Source: Taxillus chinensis (Eukaryota > Streptophyta > Magnoliopsida > Santalales > Loranthaceae). Taken from it: a DNA stretch of 64,000 nucleotides. Made by a program: the position numbers and the translations under genes. The notes under the pieces are model-generated. The model saw only the letters and a program-made list of their open reading frames with translations, was not told the DNA's origin and did no database searches. Position 1 is the first letter of the stretch, and the number at the start of each line of letters is the position of its first letter. Positions 47,749 through 60,710 of this stretch are shown here, piece by piece. The stretch spans positions 5,751,079-5,815,078 of the forward strand of contig CM042091.1 in assembly GCA_023512835.1 (NCBI GenBank). The letters run 5' to 3'.

Positions 47749-49900
47749 TGCCCTTTTTTTTTTTAGTATGGGCAAAGGTGTTGATGCTTAGGAGCAGCGT
47801 ACGTTTTCGGTGCCTTCATAAAAACGTTGTTGCTATAATTTCAATCAATATGACAATAAATTAGAATGGGGCATTAAATCATAAAAATACTACAATTGAC
47901 AAGAAGCCTAACTGTGTGGAATGACAATTAATGGTTGAATTAAGAAATAAATATCACAACTCTTCACATGTTTAGAAAATTTATCCCAAAACACAAACCA
48001 GCCTAGTGCCAAAGTTAGTTTCCAAATTGAGAGTGAGCTGAGGACTTTGGAATGCGTTGGCACATGTGAGGCTTTGATAGAGGTACAGAAAAGTGAGATC
48101 GCGGTAGCTACATGCAGCACCACTAATCAGTACCTGATATCTACGAACAATACCTGGAAAAATCTTTCTATTGCTCACCATAGTGTAGTGATCTTTAATT
48201 TCTTTTAAAGTACCAGTCAAAGGAAAGAAATATTTGCAAACTAATACATAAATAGAACTAATACAAATATATATATCGACCAATTAAACCCACATCATTC
48301 CTGTGTATGTATCGTAAACCAGAAAGTAATGCAGTGTAACTTCATTCCTGTGTTTTGTTTTGTTTTTATTAGCACAAGCTTAACATTATAACTCATACAC
48401 GTGGATAGGATAGTACTAAGTTCCATCTTACCTCCAAGCTGATCAAACCAAATAGCATATCCAGTAATAACCAAGCAAGAACTTCAAAATAAAATTAATA
48501 AATAAAACAAACAGCACAACAACCCAAGGACGCATGCGCACAGACCCGAACTGAAGTGTTGCCATTTTCAAAAAGCCAAACTGGGCAGTACATGTATCAT
48601 AATCGAAAAAGTAATGCAGTAACAATTTCTATCAAAATATATACCAGTAATTGTGTCTTGACTGCATTTCAGTCAAAAATCAATGGTAATTACATGTTCC
48701 AGCTCTAGCAATTTACCACATTTACAGTACGAGCAAACGGCCAAGGAAAAAAAACCGGTATGCTCTATGCCATTGCCATAATACCTTTTTTTTTTTCCGC
48801 AAAAACCAAACAGTGAAATTGTTTCTTCTGTATTCCCATAAACCACATGAGAGAACCGTGAAATGACTACAAAAATCGAACATGCGGATGATGATTCCAC
48901 CTCTTTTAATTGTCCCCTCTTCTAATTGTTCGCTTTATAAATTGCTTCCATACATACGAGCATATTCCTCGTAAAACTCAAATGCACTATCATCATAATC
49001 AAACTTTATACTAATATTTGAAACTTTTACATTATTCTTGTTATCTCTATTCCAGGAGCACGTTTGATTTATCTGTAACCAAGACAACACTTCAAATATT
49101 CATAACACTAGCAAAAGAAGGCCTACAAAATAAATTGATTACAAAAAAATAGAAAAATATAACAACCAATTAAGAAAAATACGGTGGTCACATTACAATG
49201 AAATTATATAAAAAAATAAAAAAAGTTTATATAACAAAATATTGCAGTAAGTTATTCTTGCCATAGCCAGTCTAACCAAAAACTACCAAGGTGACGAAGA
49301 ACACCACAAACCTAGCAGCAAAAACACAATGAGGGGAAATAAAAATTAATAATGACCAGTATTGGATTTTATTTTGTCCGGATTTGACACGTTTTATCAA
49401 ATTTGATTTTTGTGTTATCGTTCCTGCTTGTCACAAAATTTTGTACAACGACCAAAGGCCGTGATTGATGAGCCGTACATGCCCAATTTCAATGACTTAT
49501 TTAGAAAGGTCTTCAAACGTCAAAGAACTGCTCTCAAGTGATAAAAAATTAAATTTAAGGATGAACGCCGTCGACTGTACTTAATTTCGTTGTCAAACCA
49601 AGAAGATACGTTTAAAACGACACTCGGGCCGCCAGCTATAGTCAAACTAGTAATGAATTTGATCACCAACCCATATTTTCATTTTACTTATTATTCCATA
49701 AATTTTAACATATATATTATATATATTCTATCATTTTAAATAAAATCAAAAAATAAACACGCTTGTCAAGTATAAAATAATCTCATAACACTTTGTACAA
49801 GCTCTTCATAAGTAGACCGTTTATGGAATCGCTCAAGACTTCCCGAGTCGATTTTTTCCGAGATTTAAATTAAAAATCTCAAAAATAAAAATATTTTTTT
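47749..49900. other. AT-rich intergenic DNA
   Basis: Right flank of the duplication, starting with a T-run. No ORF with recognisable content on either strand. Several poly-A/T and dinucleotide runs. Confidence 0.45.
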
Positions 49901-49978
49901 TTCCATTTCACCCACGTGTCGAAGTCTGATTGGTTCAAAAAACAAAATAACAAAATAATCAGAAAAAAAAAAACCAAA

Positions 49979-51720
49979 ATGAATTCAGCCACAAAAACGC
50001 GTCGGCCTGATCTTCTCCGAGCACAACCTGCGTCGTCTTCCCCCTCTCTCCTTCCCCGAACTCGTCTCCATCGCTGCAGCCGCGATCCCGGAGGACCACC
50101 TCGCGCCCGCCGGTTTCAGACGACCAGCTCATCATTCGCCAGCTCTCCTCGCCAAACCAAACCATCCTGCTACCGTGGTTCAACCACAGGTCCTCCTCTC
50201 TCTCCCAAACCAAACCCCACTCTAACCCATGGCCGATTCAACGCCGCCGCTTCACCCCCCCCGGCTCAAACCCTAGCCCATCTTGCCTATATAAACCCGA
50301 ACGATTTCTCGATTCTCCGCTCCCCAATAATCCAGAAGGAAGAACTCGATCGTTCTCTCTTATCCCCCCCCGGCTTCTTCCTCCCCCTACCCCCTCCTCG
50401 GTCCGCCTTCGTCTCCTCCTTTCTGAAAAAAAAAACCAGACCTCCATCGCCAAAAATCTTCACCCACTATCCTCCATCGCCAAAGCCCTTTTCTTTCCCA
50501 CATCGCCGAAATCAGACGCCCCCCCCTTAGTTCCCCTTGGCCGGCACACCACTCGCTGGTCACTGTGGAGCCGGACTCATCCCTTACTCGCTCCAATCGC
50601 CGCTGCCGTTGGTGCATCCATCGCCGGTCGTCCTATGGTCACCACGAGGAAGGCGGAGGACTCCCGAGATCATTCCAAGATGTCGCGGTAGTTGGACGGA
50701 GGCACCAAGGAGGCAACACAGGAGGCACCAAGGAGGCACAGAAGGCACTCGGTTCGGTCAGAAGCCAGCCCAGAGGGCATCCAGTTCGTGCGCGAGAGGA
50801 CGGGCGTCGCACACCGGACAGGGAATATATCATCGGTAATGCCTCCTTTTCCGATAATGTATTGGCGTTATGAGTTCTTGTCTGGGATGGTCAAATCATG
50901 TGTTTGTATGGGTTTTATGAACGTCGATTGATGCTATTCATGCTACTCGAGTCCCTGTGAATCTAACTACGTGGTCCGAGAGTTTGATTCTATCGTGTTG
51001 TCTGGATGGTGATAGAGCCACACCTTTCTTGTTTTTGCTTGCGCCTTCTGACCAGGTTCCCGTATGTTTGTGTTTTCTCTTTGGGGGTTTGTCTATCTGC
51101 TTTATTTTCCAAGATGTGAATGCACTGGTGGTTTTAAAAACGAGTGAGTGCTCTGGTCAGCTCTTAAACTTCCAGTCTGATTTTCAAAACGCGTGAGCGC
51201 TTTAATCTGGTTTTGTGTGTGTGTGTGTGCTGGTTGGCTGGTTGATGTTTTCTGGCATCTTTTTAGTTTCAGTCTCTCCAATTCTTGTTCATCAAGGTCG
51301 CTGTCTGGGTTACAACTTCACCTTCGTTTGTTTCTGTTCAGTGGTTCTTTGGCTGAATTATACGGGTTTTGCTTTCAGTTGTTGCTGGATTGGTGTTGTT
51401 TGTTGCGGTTCACTTTTGTTTTTCCCCGTTGGATTTCGTATTTAGTTAGTTGTCGTTAGACTATGCTTTCACTGTTGCCCGTTGGGTCTATTTTAGTTAA
51501 TCTTTTCTTCCTTAATACTTACATTTTCTTTGTTGTGTTAGTCTGACACGCTTGGCGTTGGCTGGAGGAGTTCCCCACACTGTTGATAGTCTGCGTGTCT
51601 GCTGTAATATGTTTAACCATGTCTAAATAATATTAGTTGTATTTCTTTTCTCATTTCGGGCCTTATGGACTTGTGTTAGTTTTGGGCCTATAGCAAGTTT
51701 TGTTAGCCTGTGATATGGGT
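49979..51720 (+). other. GC-rich promoter-like segment and leader, unassigned
   Basis: A C-rich block with a clean TATA box at 50288-50295 (TATATAAA), followed by a pyrimidine-rich stretch typical of a transcript start, then a GGAGGCACCAAGGAGGCA-type short repeat (about 50697-50740) and a possible donor ATCG/GTAATG near 50838. An ORF at 49916-50530 (Pro/Ser/Arg-rich) spans the TATA box, so I do not call it coding. After 50840 the sequence is T/G-rich like an intron or 3' region, up to about 51720. It might be an LTR-type promoter or the 5' end of an unknown transcript; the product is not identifiable. Confidence 0.35.
50288..50295 (+). promoter_or_regulatory. TATA box
   Basis: TATATAAA in a GC-rich context, with C/T-rich sequence starting 25-40 bp downstream. 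Confidence 0.45.
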
Positions 51721-51749
51721 TATGTATTCATTTTAATCGGTAAACCAAA

Positions 51750-52160
51750 TATAGTAAAAAGATAAAAAGAAAGAGGAAAAAATCAAATAAAAAAAGGTCA
51801 AATAAAAAAAATCATAAAAAAGAGAGAAAAAAACAAGTGAACTTGTTGTTTTTACATTGTACGTGACAACATCACTCACTACACCTATGTATTTATTTAA
51901 AAGTGTTTAAAAAAATATTTTCAAAATAAACATGAAAAAAACATGTTTTCCAAAAAACAAGAAAAAATATTTTTCAAACAAACAAAAAAAAAAAGGAAAA
52001 CAAGCATTTCCAAATAAACAAAAAGAAAAAAATCTCTCCAAGCAAACAAAAAAAAGTTTTCCAAACAAATAAACAAATCTAAGTTTTCCAAACACACAAA
52101 AAGAAAAAATGATTTTTAAACAAATAAAAAATTATTTTTAAAACAAGAAAATAGAAAGTG
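51750..52160. repeat. A-rich tract with recurring TTTTCCAAACAAA
   Basis: About 400 bp of poly-A-like sequence in which TTTTCCAAACA or close variants recur with AAAAAG spacers. Low complexity, no stem structure or coding sense. The sequence from 52161 to 52849 is plain AT-rich DNA with nothing recognised. Confidence 0.6.
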
Positions 52161-52849
52161 TTTTTTATTATCATTTGTTATTTGGTTTTCTTTAATGATT
52201 CTTGTTTTTTTTCTTTTATTATTTTTTTACCCTTGATGTATTTAGTTTAAAATATTTAATATACGATATAGAAAGAATTTTACCGATAACTTAGATTAAA
52301 ATTTAAAAACGTTAACAAAGAAATTGCTAGGATTTTCTTTTAGAGATTTAAAATAAATTAGATTTAATTTTAATAAATAATTTAGAAAAATAAAAAGTAA
52401 GATTTTTGTTAGGAAATTTAACATTACTTTTAGATTATTTAAATTTAAGTAATAGTTAAAATATGTTATAAATCTTTAATATTTAAGATATGTACAGAAA
52501 GAGTGTTCGAGGGATGTTAGTTTTTTTCATGTTTAACAAACTTCCAAGCTTATGCCTAGTGTCATAAGTTATTTATTATTTATTAAATATAAATTATTTA
52601 TTAAAATTAAATAATTTTTATGACCTTTTGAATTGAGGTTGGAGAATCGCATAAGTATTTTTTTTTCGAACAAAATTTGATGATGACAGATGATTAAAAC
52701 AATTAAAGTATACAATTATCTCTATTAATATTATGATATGCTTATATAATGAAACACAAATAGGTGCTCTCATTAAATATTTATCATGTTATTTAATTTT
52801 AAAAATTGTTTGATATTTATATTAATGCCTCAGCTCCACTTACTATATG

Positions 52850-52975
52850 TTATACCCTAAAAATCCTCTTACCCGTAGAGGTATGAGATTAAACCTTACA
52901 TCCCACCGTAGTGGAATCAAACTCACAACGCACTGTAGTGGCCGGTCTCTTATCCCCATGATCTACCCCTCCGGG
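52850..52975 (-). mobile_element. tRNA-derived SINE-like element
   Basis: On the minus strand the sequence reads GGGGTAGATCATGGGGATAAG near its start (an A-box-like tRNA 5' half) and, about 35 bp later, GTGAGTTTGATTCCAC, close to the pol III B box GGTTCGATTCC. Spacing and order fit a tRNA-type promoter of a plant SINE. I could not define the tail or a target duplication. Confidence 0.5.
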
Positions 52976-52989
52976 CAAAATTAACATAC

Positions 52990-53971
52990 AAAAATATTTT
53001 TATTAAAGATATAAAAGTGGAATACATGTGCTATGATATCAATTAGGTCATAATTTATCAATTTAACAAAAGTCTTTCTTAACTCAAAAGTGGAGATCCA
53101 TAATATTATAAGGTGTTTCTTTCCTCCACTATTTTTTTAAAGGTTTAAAATAATAAACAATCTATGAGAAAATAGAAATACTTATTCGAGTTTTTTTTTA
53201 ATTAGCAAAGAACAATAAATCTCCCTCCCATTTCTAAACATATTTAATTTTTTAATATGACTATAAAGATGAGAAGACTAATATATTTGATGCATATATA
53301 TCATAAGTAAATCATGTCTATAGTCACTTAACTTTTCCTAGTGATCACTAAATTATGGTTTTTTTATTTGGATCATTAAACTTTCACTTTCGATCCTTAA
53401 TGAAATCTATCAACTTGTTGATACGTTAATAAAAAACTAATTTATTGATTACTTGACATTATTATTATTTATTATCATGCTTATGTGTCTTCTTATGTCG
53501 AAAATACAAATATCATTAGGAAAAAATTGTGCTTATAGGGTTAAGGACCCAAACGCCAATGATATTTTTGTTTTTCACATAGAATGACACACAATGCGAT
53601 AATAAATAACAGTATTGTCAAGTAAATGATAATTGTTTTTAATTTTTTAATAGCACATGAGCAAATTGATGGATTTTGCAGTGTCATGTTTGCAGACTCC
53701 GACATTATATTTAACAGTAATGACTTTTAATGATTCAAAGTAAATTTTAATACCATGAAAAACATAGTTTAGTAATTGTAGGCATGATTTATGCCATATA
53801 TCATCTTATATCCATTAATAACATCTATTACAACATATTATGGACCTTAACATTAATCAATATGCAGGCCAATTAAAATATATCTTATTGTACTTTTTTT
53901 CCAAAACCAACATCACCAATATTGCCCAGGCAAGAAACTAAGGAAAAAGACAATCGGTGACATATATAAAT
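52990..53971. other. 3' flank of the second P450
   Basis: AT-rich. It aligns by eye with 61440-62884 (the same phrases GTGGAATACATGTG, ATTAGCAAAGA and TAAGTCTCC/TAAATCTCC), so the 3' flanks of the P450s at 54 and 63 kb are paralogous. Confidence 0.6.
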
Positions 53972-56442
53972 TTAGCAGACAACTGGTGAGGAAAGATGAA
54001 GGATAGGAATCAAGTGCAAATCCAATTTCCTTTTTACTGTGATACCAAAAGCCTCAGTCATGTCTAGCATTTCAAGCTTCTCCCCATTTGGGAGTTTCCA
54101 ATCAAAATGGAACAACAGTTGGGCCAATGGCAGCTCCATATTTGCGATAGCAAATTTAATGCCCGGACATATCCTTCTTCCACCACCAAATGGTATGTAT
54201 TCAAAATCTGACCCATTAAAGTCAATTTGGCTATTGATGAACCTCTCGGGCAAAAAAAATTCAGGATTGGCCCAATTTTTTGGGTCACGACCAATTGCCC
54301 ACGCATTCACTATTACTCTTGTTTTCAGTGGGATCTCGTACCCGTTTATCATGCAACCTTCTCTGCACTCTCTTGGCACTAACAATGGAGCAGCTGGGTG
54401 CAACCTCAAGGTCTCTTTGATCACGGCCTTTAAGTATGTTAGTTCATGGAGTTTCGTCTCGTCTGGGTTCCCTTTGTTCTTAAAAATATTTCTAACCTCA
54501 GCTTGTGCCTTTTCCATCACTTTTGGGTTTTTAACCATTTCAGACATTGCCCATTCCATGGTGGTTGATGTGGTCTCGCTTCCGGCACTGAATATGTCCT
54601 GAAAAATACATTTGTTAGTATAGAAATATATTATTCCTATCTTTAAAGTGACTCATCCTTATTTGATTGTGCGTATATGTAGAGAGAGATGTTGGAAAAT
54701 ATATAAAAACTAAAGCATTATAAAGTAACAAAAAAAATATTGTCATGGGTGAATAAAAGCCCATCTCGATTTAGGGCACATCAGCCTGATGAAATTGGAA
54801 CCAACTCAATAAGCATTCACAAAAGACTCTCCAAATTTGGTTCTTTATAATAATTAAAAATATTATTTTTTATTTTAACAAGTTAATTTTTTAAAGCTTA
54901 TTTTTTAAGATTTTTATTTTTAACTATTTATCAATTAAAATATTTTTTAAAATATTTATTTATTTATTAAAATTAAAATTAAATATGGTGAGAAAAAAAA
55001 GTAAATGTATTGAAAGATAATATAATTTTTTAATAAATAGAGAGTGAATAATAGTTGATTAAATATAGATATGGACTATTTATTTTATTTATTTTTTTGT
55101 TAAAATAAATAATATGAAAAGTAAAGTTTTTAAGTTTTTTTTGTTAAAATAATTTCTATATGTACTTGAAAAGCCTACTTAATGCTATCATAGGAGCAAT
55201 GTTAAATTTTAAAATAATAGCAAATAAATTGACGATAGCCAATTTTACGACATAAAAAAATATATATTGGCAAAAAAAAAAGTAAAACACGAATTTCATA
55301 CGCCAATATAACCTATTGTTCTAGCACAACTTCAATTTTGAAAAATATCTCATACGTTTTAAGGGCTTGTTTTGGTTTCTATTTATTTTTTTGGTGTTAT
55401 TTCCAGTTTTCGGTTACATATATTTTGAAATAGAAAAGAGCAAATGAGCAAAACAACTTCAAAGTCCATATATAATAAAAATGATATACTCTTCTTATTT
55501 TTAAAAATAAATATAAAAGTTATGTACACTCACAAATAGCACGGCTTTGATACCATCGTTGTCGAAATGGGTCCCCTCTAGTTCCAAAAGAACATCAACG
55601 AGGTCCTTCCGAAACTCTCCTTCCCCTGTGTCGGACATCTTCTGCCTCATCTCCCTGTGTTCGTTAACAATGTTTTCCAGCGCCATGTCCACGGCGCGAT
55701 GAACTCTCTCGGCCTTTCCCTTGGCCCCACTAATCACATGAAGAAATTGGTAGGAAGGATACATGTCCGCAACGCTGGACGCTACTGCTAGCCGTATACC
55801 TTCCTCCACTGCCGATTTAAATGCGTCCTGGTGCTTGCTTTTCCTGCCGAAAGCCGCCCTCGCCGTCATGCTATAGCCCAGCGCGAACAGCTTCTCCGAT
55901 AAGTTGAACTCCGACCCTGCATGCAAATCAGCGATTTGGTTTACGAAACACGATACCTCTTCTTCACGGATGGAACGTAAAAGCTGCACGCGCCGGGCGC
56001 TGAGGAGCTCCAGTGTGCAGATCCTGCGAAGCTGTCGCCAGTAATCGCCGTACCGGGAGAAGACCACGTCGGTGCCTCCGTAAGCGATTATTTTAGCGAC
56101 AAGAGTATTTTGGGGCCGGTCAGCAAAGCAAACATCGTTGGTCCGCATCATCTCTCTCGCGACGTCCGGTGAGGAGACGACGACGGTGGAGACCTGGCCG
56201 AGGCGGAGGTGCATGATGGGCCCATATTTTGCGGCCAAGTCTCGAAGGGTGTGATGTGGCAGCGAGCCGAGGAGGTTGTGCATGTTGCCTACGAACGGCA
56301 GCTTCCATGGCCCTGGAGGTAACTGCCTCGTTTCAGGTTTTGAATTAGAGGCCATAATTTTCTTGACAAGCATACACGCTAGTACAATTAGGAAAGTCTG
56401 TAGGACTGACACAGAAGGAAATGGAATCGAACCCATTATCAA
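53972..56442 (-). CDS. Cytochrome P450, CYP71-type, two exons, complete
   Basis: Exon 1 is 55534-56442 (303 codons from MIMGSIPFPS; a second Met two codons later is equally possible), exon 2 is 53972-54598, intron 935 bp, GTGAGT...AG, phase 0. About 511 residues, normal for the family. Features: hydrophobic anchor at about 8-25, LPPGPWKLP, WRQLRRIC, the I-helix with a SETTSTT motif, ETLR, FLPERF, heme loop FGGGRRICPG. It is the closest intact relative of the first P450 in this window, with HPAAPLLVPREC where that gene has HPPGPLLVPREC. All motifs are present and no break is seen, so likely functional; substrate unknown. Confidence 0.88.
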
Positions 56443-56479
56443 AACACCTACAAGCTTAGAAAACCGGAGTTCGAAACGC

Positions 56480-58639
56480 CTTTAAAACAGTATCATGAAA
56501 TGGCTTTGCAGTGTATAGAGCGTATACGTAGTGTTTTTAAAGCCGTGGTGCATGTGTCTTATCTTGTTATCCGAGCAAGTGTGGATGGGCGGGACGGGGT
56601 CCGTTGGGGAGGCTAATCATAAATCGTCCGATTATCAATTTATCAAACCTTAATAATTTTCAATAATTTGTTAGTTTTTTTCCTTTTCAGACATTTATTT
56701 GTCTTTTAGCCGAAAAAGGAAACAATGAATGGCTGCGACCGAACACATTTTGGCGTTTGCGAACGGCAGTGAAGTGTGAGAGATTGAGCAATTCGTTGAA
56801 CAGTGACAGATGGACAGATCAGACTACAACGGACATACTTCATTGTAAATCTTGACAGTCGACTCATTTTAATTTGCTCTTTTAGCCCTCCCAAATAATA
56901 CGATTAGCACTGTGTGTACAACACCTCACGAATAAACTCGTGATCAAGGATATTGAAACCCCAACCTTTAGTACATCATTAGAAGATGTATTATCAATTG
57001 TAATTGTGAAAATCCTATCAATTCACTCCTTTTTTAATATGCTTTCCAATTGTTTCACCTTTGTGATCGCCAATAAAAGTTTAGAATTCTTTTGTTTAGT
57101 TTTCCATCATCTTTTGATGTAGACGTTCCGTTAAAGTCCGTGTCAGCCTATAAGAATTAATTGTCTGTGGTGCCCGTGGTATGCCGGTGACGTTTACCAC
57201 ATGTACGTATAGTTTTATACAGCTTAGCTTATGTTTATCGGAAGTCTTTACTTTTTAAGATATTTTGATATTTTAATTTAATTTTTTAATTATAATCGGT
57301 TTTTAACTCCTAGATGCATATAAATATCTAGCATATTTAGTTGGAATAATTATTTAAATTATTTAGATTATTAGCTATTAATAATTGTAAACTCTAATAT
57401 TAAAAGTTTATATCTATTTTAACTTTTTCAGTAAATTAATTGAATTACTTGGTTTAGCATTTAAGTATTCAGTTATCATTTTTTAAATTGTTATTGAATC
57501 CTAATTAAGGTCTTTAACATCTTTAATCCAATGACCAGTAAGATACTTAAAGTTTAAAATTTGAATTGATATCAAAGTGTCCGTGGTTAAGTAAGCATAT
57601 TGTTTGCTTAAAATCTTTTTAAATTTATTCTTTTCTTCCTATAACATTTTCAAACAATCACAAGGCTAGTATCACAAGGGATAGGAAACATTGGCTCAAA
57701 AACATGAGAAAATTCACAAAATAAGGAGTTTTTAGTGTTTGTTCCACCATCCTCAAATAAGACTTTGAACATTATTCCTTATGACGAATTTTCAAATTAC
57801 TATTGTTTGCTCCACGGTACTTATAGACACCCATATGATTTTCAACCGATAGGCTCAACAATCTTAAAATGTTTACAAATTTCAAATTTTCTTTAAATGG
57901 TCTTACAATATAAAGGATTGGGTGAAAGATACATCCCTTGGAGGGATTTTTCATTCCGTTCTTATTATTGACATCGATCGCCACTAAGATTTCCAACTTG
58001 GCTATCCTATATAACTTATATAAAATCATGGAAAAGAAGAAAATCCTTCAAAGAATTACCACTATAAGATTTCTTTTGACCTTTTGTTATAAACAATTAA
58101 ATTTTTATTCACTTTAAAATTTATTAAATTATTAATAATAGTTAATACAAACATATAAGATAAATAATTACATATTAACAATTTTCGCTCACTAAGAACC
58201 TGGTTGGTATAAATTTTGGTTAATAAATTATATGAGAGTTCATATTGAATTATAATTTTAAAATAATTTATATTTAATAAAATAAAAAATATATTTTAAA
58301 AAGTATATAATTTATTTAAAATTAGATATAATAAAAATTAAAGAAAAAGATGATAGACTTAAGAAATAAAATTGATAAAAAATAATAAAATAAAAATATT
58401 GTTTGAATCTTCCTATAGAATTAAAATTAAATTTAAAAATAAAAAATGTTAAAAATAAATATAAAACTTAACATTTTAAAAAATATTTTTTTAATTCATA
58501 TTAATAGTAAATTAAAATAAATTCCAGGGACAAAAACTGTTTTGAAAAACTGCACGCCGCCGAATTCGGGTCCAACGCGAAAAACAAAAAAAAAACAAAA
58601 ACCAACCAATCAATCCTAAGGATGAAATCGTGTTGATCC
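56480..58639. other. Intergenic DNA, no gene seen
   Basis: The upstream region of the P450 (56480-56600), then AT-rich sequence. A few short ORFs show no domain. No repeat borders found. Confidence 0.45.
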
Positions 58640-58659
58640 ACAACCTTATCCACGATTGC

Positions 58660-58800
58660 CACTGTTGTTATATTCAGAGCCGCTTCCGTGGGTGTGTGCT
58701 GTCGTTTGTATTTAGAGCCATGCGATCCGTGGCATATCCTTGATTCTCCATCTCTATCAGCACTTAAATTGTACAGTCTAAAAATTCAGTGGGCACAATT
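58660..58800 (-). pseudogene. Relic of a P450 upstream region (first)
   Basis: The phrases GCTTCCGTGGGTGTGTGCTG and GATCCGTGGCATATC resemble the region upstream of the P450s at 14.3 kb (GCTCCGAGGGTGTGTGCAG) and at 59.86 kb. No coding part remains beside it. A weak, short similarity. Confidence 0.3.
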
Positions 58801-59084
58801 CTTTCTTGATATGGGATTAGTGTATATGTGTTATTGGTTAGAACATTTTCAGGTTTTTTATTATCTATAAATAATAAGTTAAATTTAAAATTAATATTCT
58901 AATAGGCATTTCATATAATTTTTTATATTTAAAAAATATTCTATATTTATAATTTATAATTTTCACGTTAGAGAGTCATTGTTACATTTAAAATGTTTTA
59001 TATATTATTCTATTATTTTCTTAAATATTTTCTTTCTCCTCACGCTATTCCCATCTCTCATCTCTCCTCCTTACCTGTGCCAGC

Positions 59085-59589
59085 CTAAAACCCTTCTCTC
59101 CCAATCTCTGCTGCCGATTTCGGCCACCACCGCGGGGATGCCGACGGTCTTTGTTTAGGTACCTTCTTCCCAGCAAGCTTGGTGCCTTGAAAATCGATGG
59201 TGGATTTGGATAGGGGTGTGGAGGACAAATAGGCCTTTATGGCTTTGGGTAGGGGCATGGCCGACTGGGGCGTTGCAGCCACCGTTGATGGCTGCGATGG
59301 TGAGAACCTCCCATGGGTGAAGATCTCCGGCAAGAAGCCAAGAACCTCCCGTGTAACGGTAAACCAATATGGGAGAGGAGAGATGTGTGGAAAAAGTATT
59401 ATTTTAATAACAAATAAAGATAGAAAAAAAATATTGGAATTAAGCTTGAAAAGTGATTTTTCACATATAATTTTTTTTTCACATGTTGAGTTGAAGCACA
59501 TATCAATCTTGAAAATGCCATTATGAAACACTGTAACACATGAATAAAAATGATTAACACAAAATTGACTAGATAAATAAGTCATTAAC
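59085..59589. other. Unassigned segment inside the P450 relic
   Basis: A GC-richer block (59090-59370) with an open minus-strand frame containing a phrase on AAINGGCNAPVGHAPTQSH; I do not recognise it. It lies where the body of exon 1 should follow the P450 start relic, so it may be an insertion. Confidence 0.25.
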
Positions 59590-59960
59590 AATTTGGAAGG
59601 CCATGCCACCAGCAGGACGGCAAAGAAGAAATGGAATCGGATCCATTCCTTAAATTAGTATATGGATGCAGTGGCATATATTTTTATCATTTTAAAAATT
59701 TTTAATCATTGATAGTATATGTGAAGTAATGTTACGTACAACACTAACGAATTTATTGAACAAAGCATTATTGTCACGTATTTATTTAATTATTATTGGT
59801 GGAACCTGATCATGTTGAATATAAATGCGGCGACGGCAAGTGTGTCCGTGCTTCCGAAGGTGTGGGCTGCTGTTTTTTTATTCGTAGCTCACGGTTGTCG
59901 TACCGTCCGTGGCTTATCTCTGTCTGTGTAGTCAAAATATGGACAAAGTTCGACAGTAAC
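59590..59960 (-). pseudogene. P450 start-codon relic with its promoter region
   Basis: The reverse strand from 59646 reads ATGGATCCGATTCCATTTC (MDPIPF...), matching the start of the two P450s (MSPIPC..., MGSIPF...) and the surrounding GGAATCGGA(A/C)TCATT phrase. Further upstream, 59830-59960 resembles the P450 5' flank (CTTCCGAAGGTGTGGGCTG, ACCGTCCGTG). The rest of exon 1 and exon 2 are gone. Confidence 0.45.
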
Positions 59961-60259
59961 TTCACTTAAATTGTCTAGCAGTGTAATAATTGGGGACGTG
60001 TCGGGTTTGACTAAAATTTTAATATATCATAGTTTGAACGATTTGACCGGTTTATAAATTTTATTTTAAATTAATTAAATTAATTTTTTTGTCTCCACTT
60101 CAATAAATTTTATTTTAAAAGTTAAATAAAAACAAATCTAACCTTGTCTGCGTCGATGAAGCTTACCAAACCGGGGAGGAGAATCGCAACCAAATAAATA
60201 AAACAAAAATTATAGAATTACATCGGAAACACACACTTCCACAGGAAAAGAAAAAAACG

Positions 60260-60710
60260 AACGAACCAGCTGGCAGCCCGTGATTCACGGCTTCACCGTC
60301 TTCAAACCCAAATGGCCGGTCACCGACATCAAATCTGTGTCGTCCCTCAAAAACCTCAAAGTCTTGTCGACATCCAACCTTAATGTTCATCTGAACCTCA
60401 CCCTCGATGTCGACATCTCAGTCACCAACCCCAACAAGGTCACGCCGACGAGTACCTCCTATACAAAAAAGACGTCTTCGGCCAGGCCCCCATCCCCGTT
60501 GGAAAGATCGGCGCCGATAGCACCACCCATGAATCTCACCCTCACTGTCCTGGCCGACAAGCTTCTCTTGAATTCCGGCCGTCACCGGCGGGTCACTGTC
60601 GTAGGGCAAGGTTTTGATCATGCACGTATTCAAAGTCTATATGGAAGAGGAGAAAGAAAGAACGATTTGAGGATGGAGAAAAAAAATAATATGCGAAAAT
60701 TTGAAAAATA
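60260..60710 (+). pseudogene. LEA_2-type (LEA14/NHL-like) gene, frameshifted
   Basis: One frame reads FTVFKPKWPVTDIKSV...NLTLDVDISVTNPNK, which is the WHy/LEA_2 domain of plant late-embryogenesis-abundant hydroxyproline-rich glycoprotein family members. It then shifts to a second frame reading EYLLYKKDVFGQAPIPVGKI and back for MNLTLTVLADKLL. The N-terminal cytosolic and transmembrane part is absent. At least two indels and a lost 5' end make this a pseudogene. The neighbourhood (60000-60260 and 60711-61655) is AT-rich and holds nothing else I recognise. Confidence 0.65.

Noticed and set aside
49916..50530. 204-codon Pro/Ser/Arg-rich ORF
   Set aside because: A TATA box and likely transcript start lie within it, composition is that of a C-rich leader, and no domain is visible.
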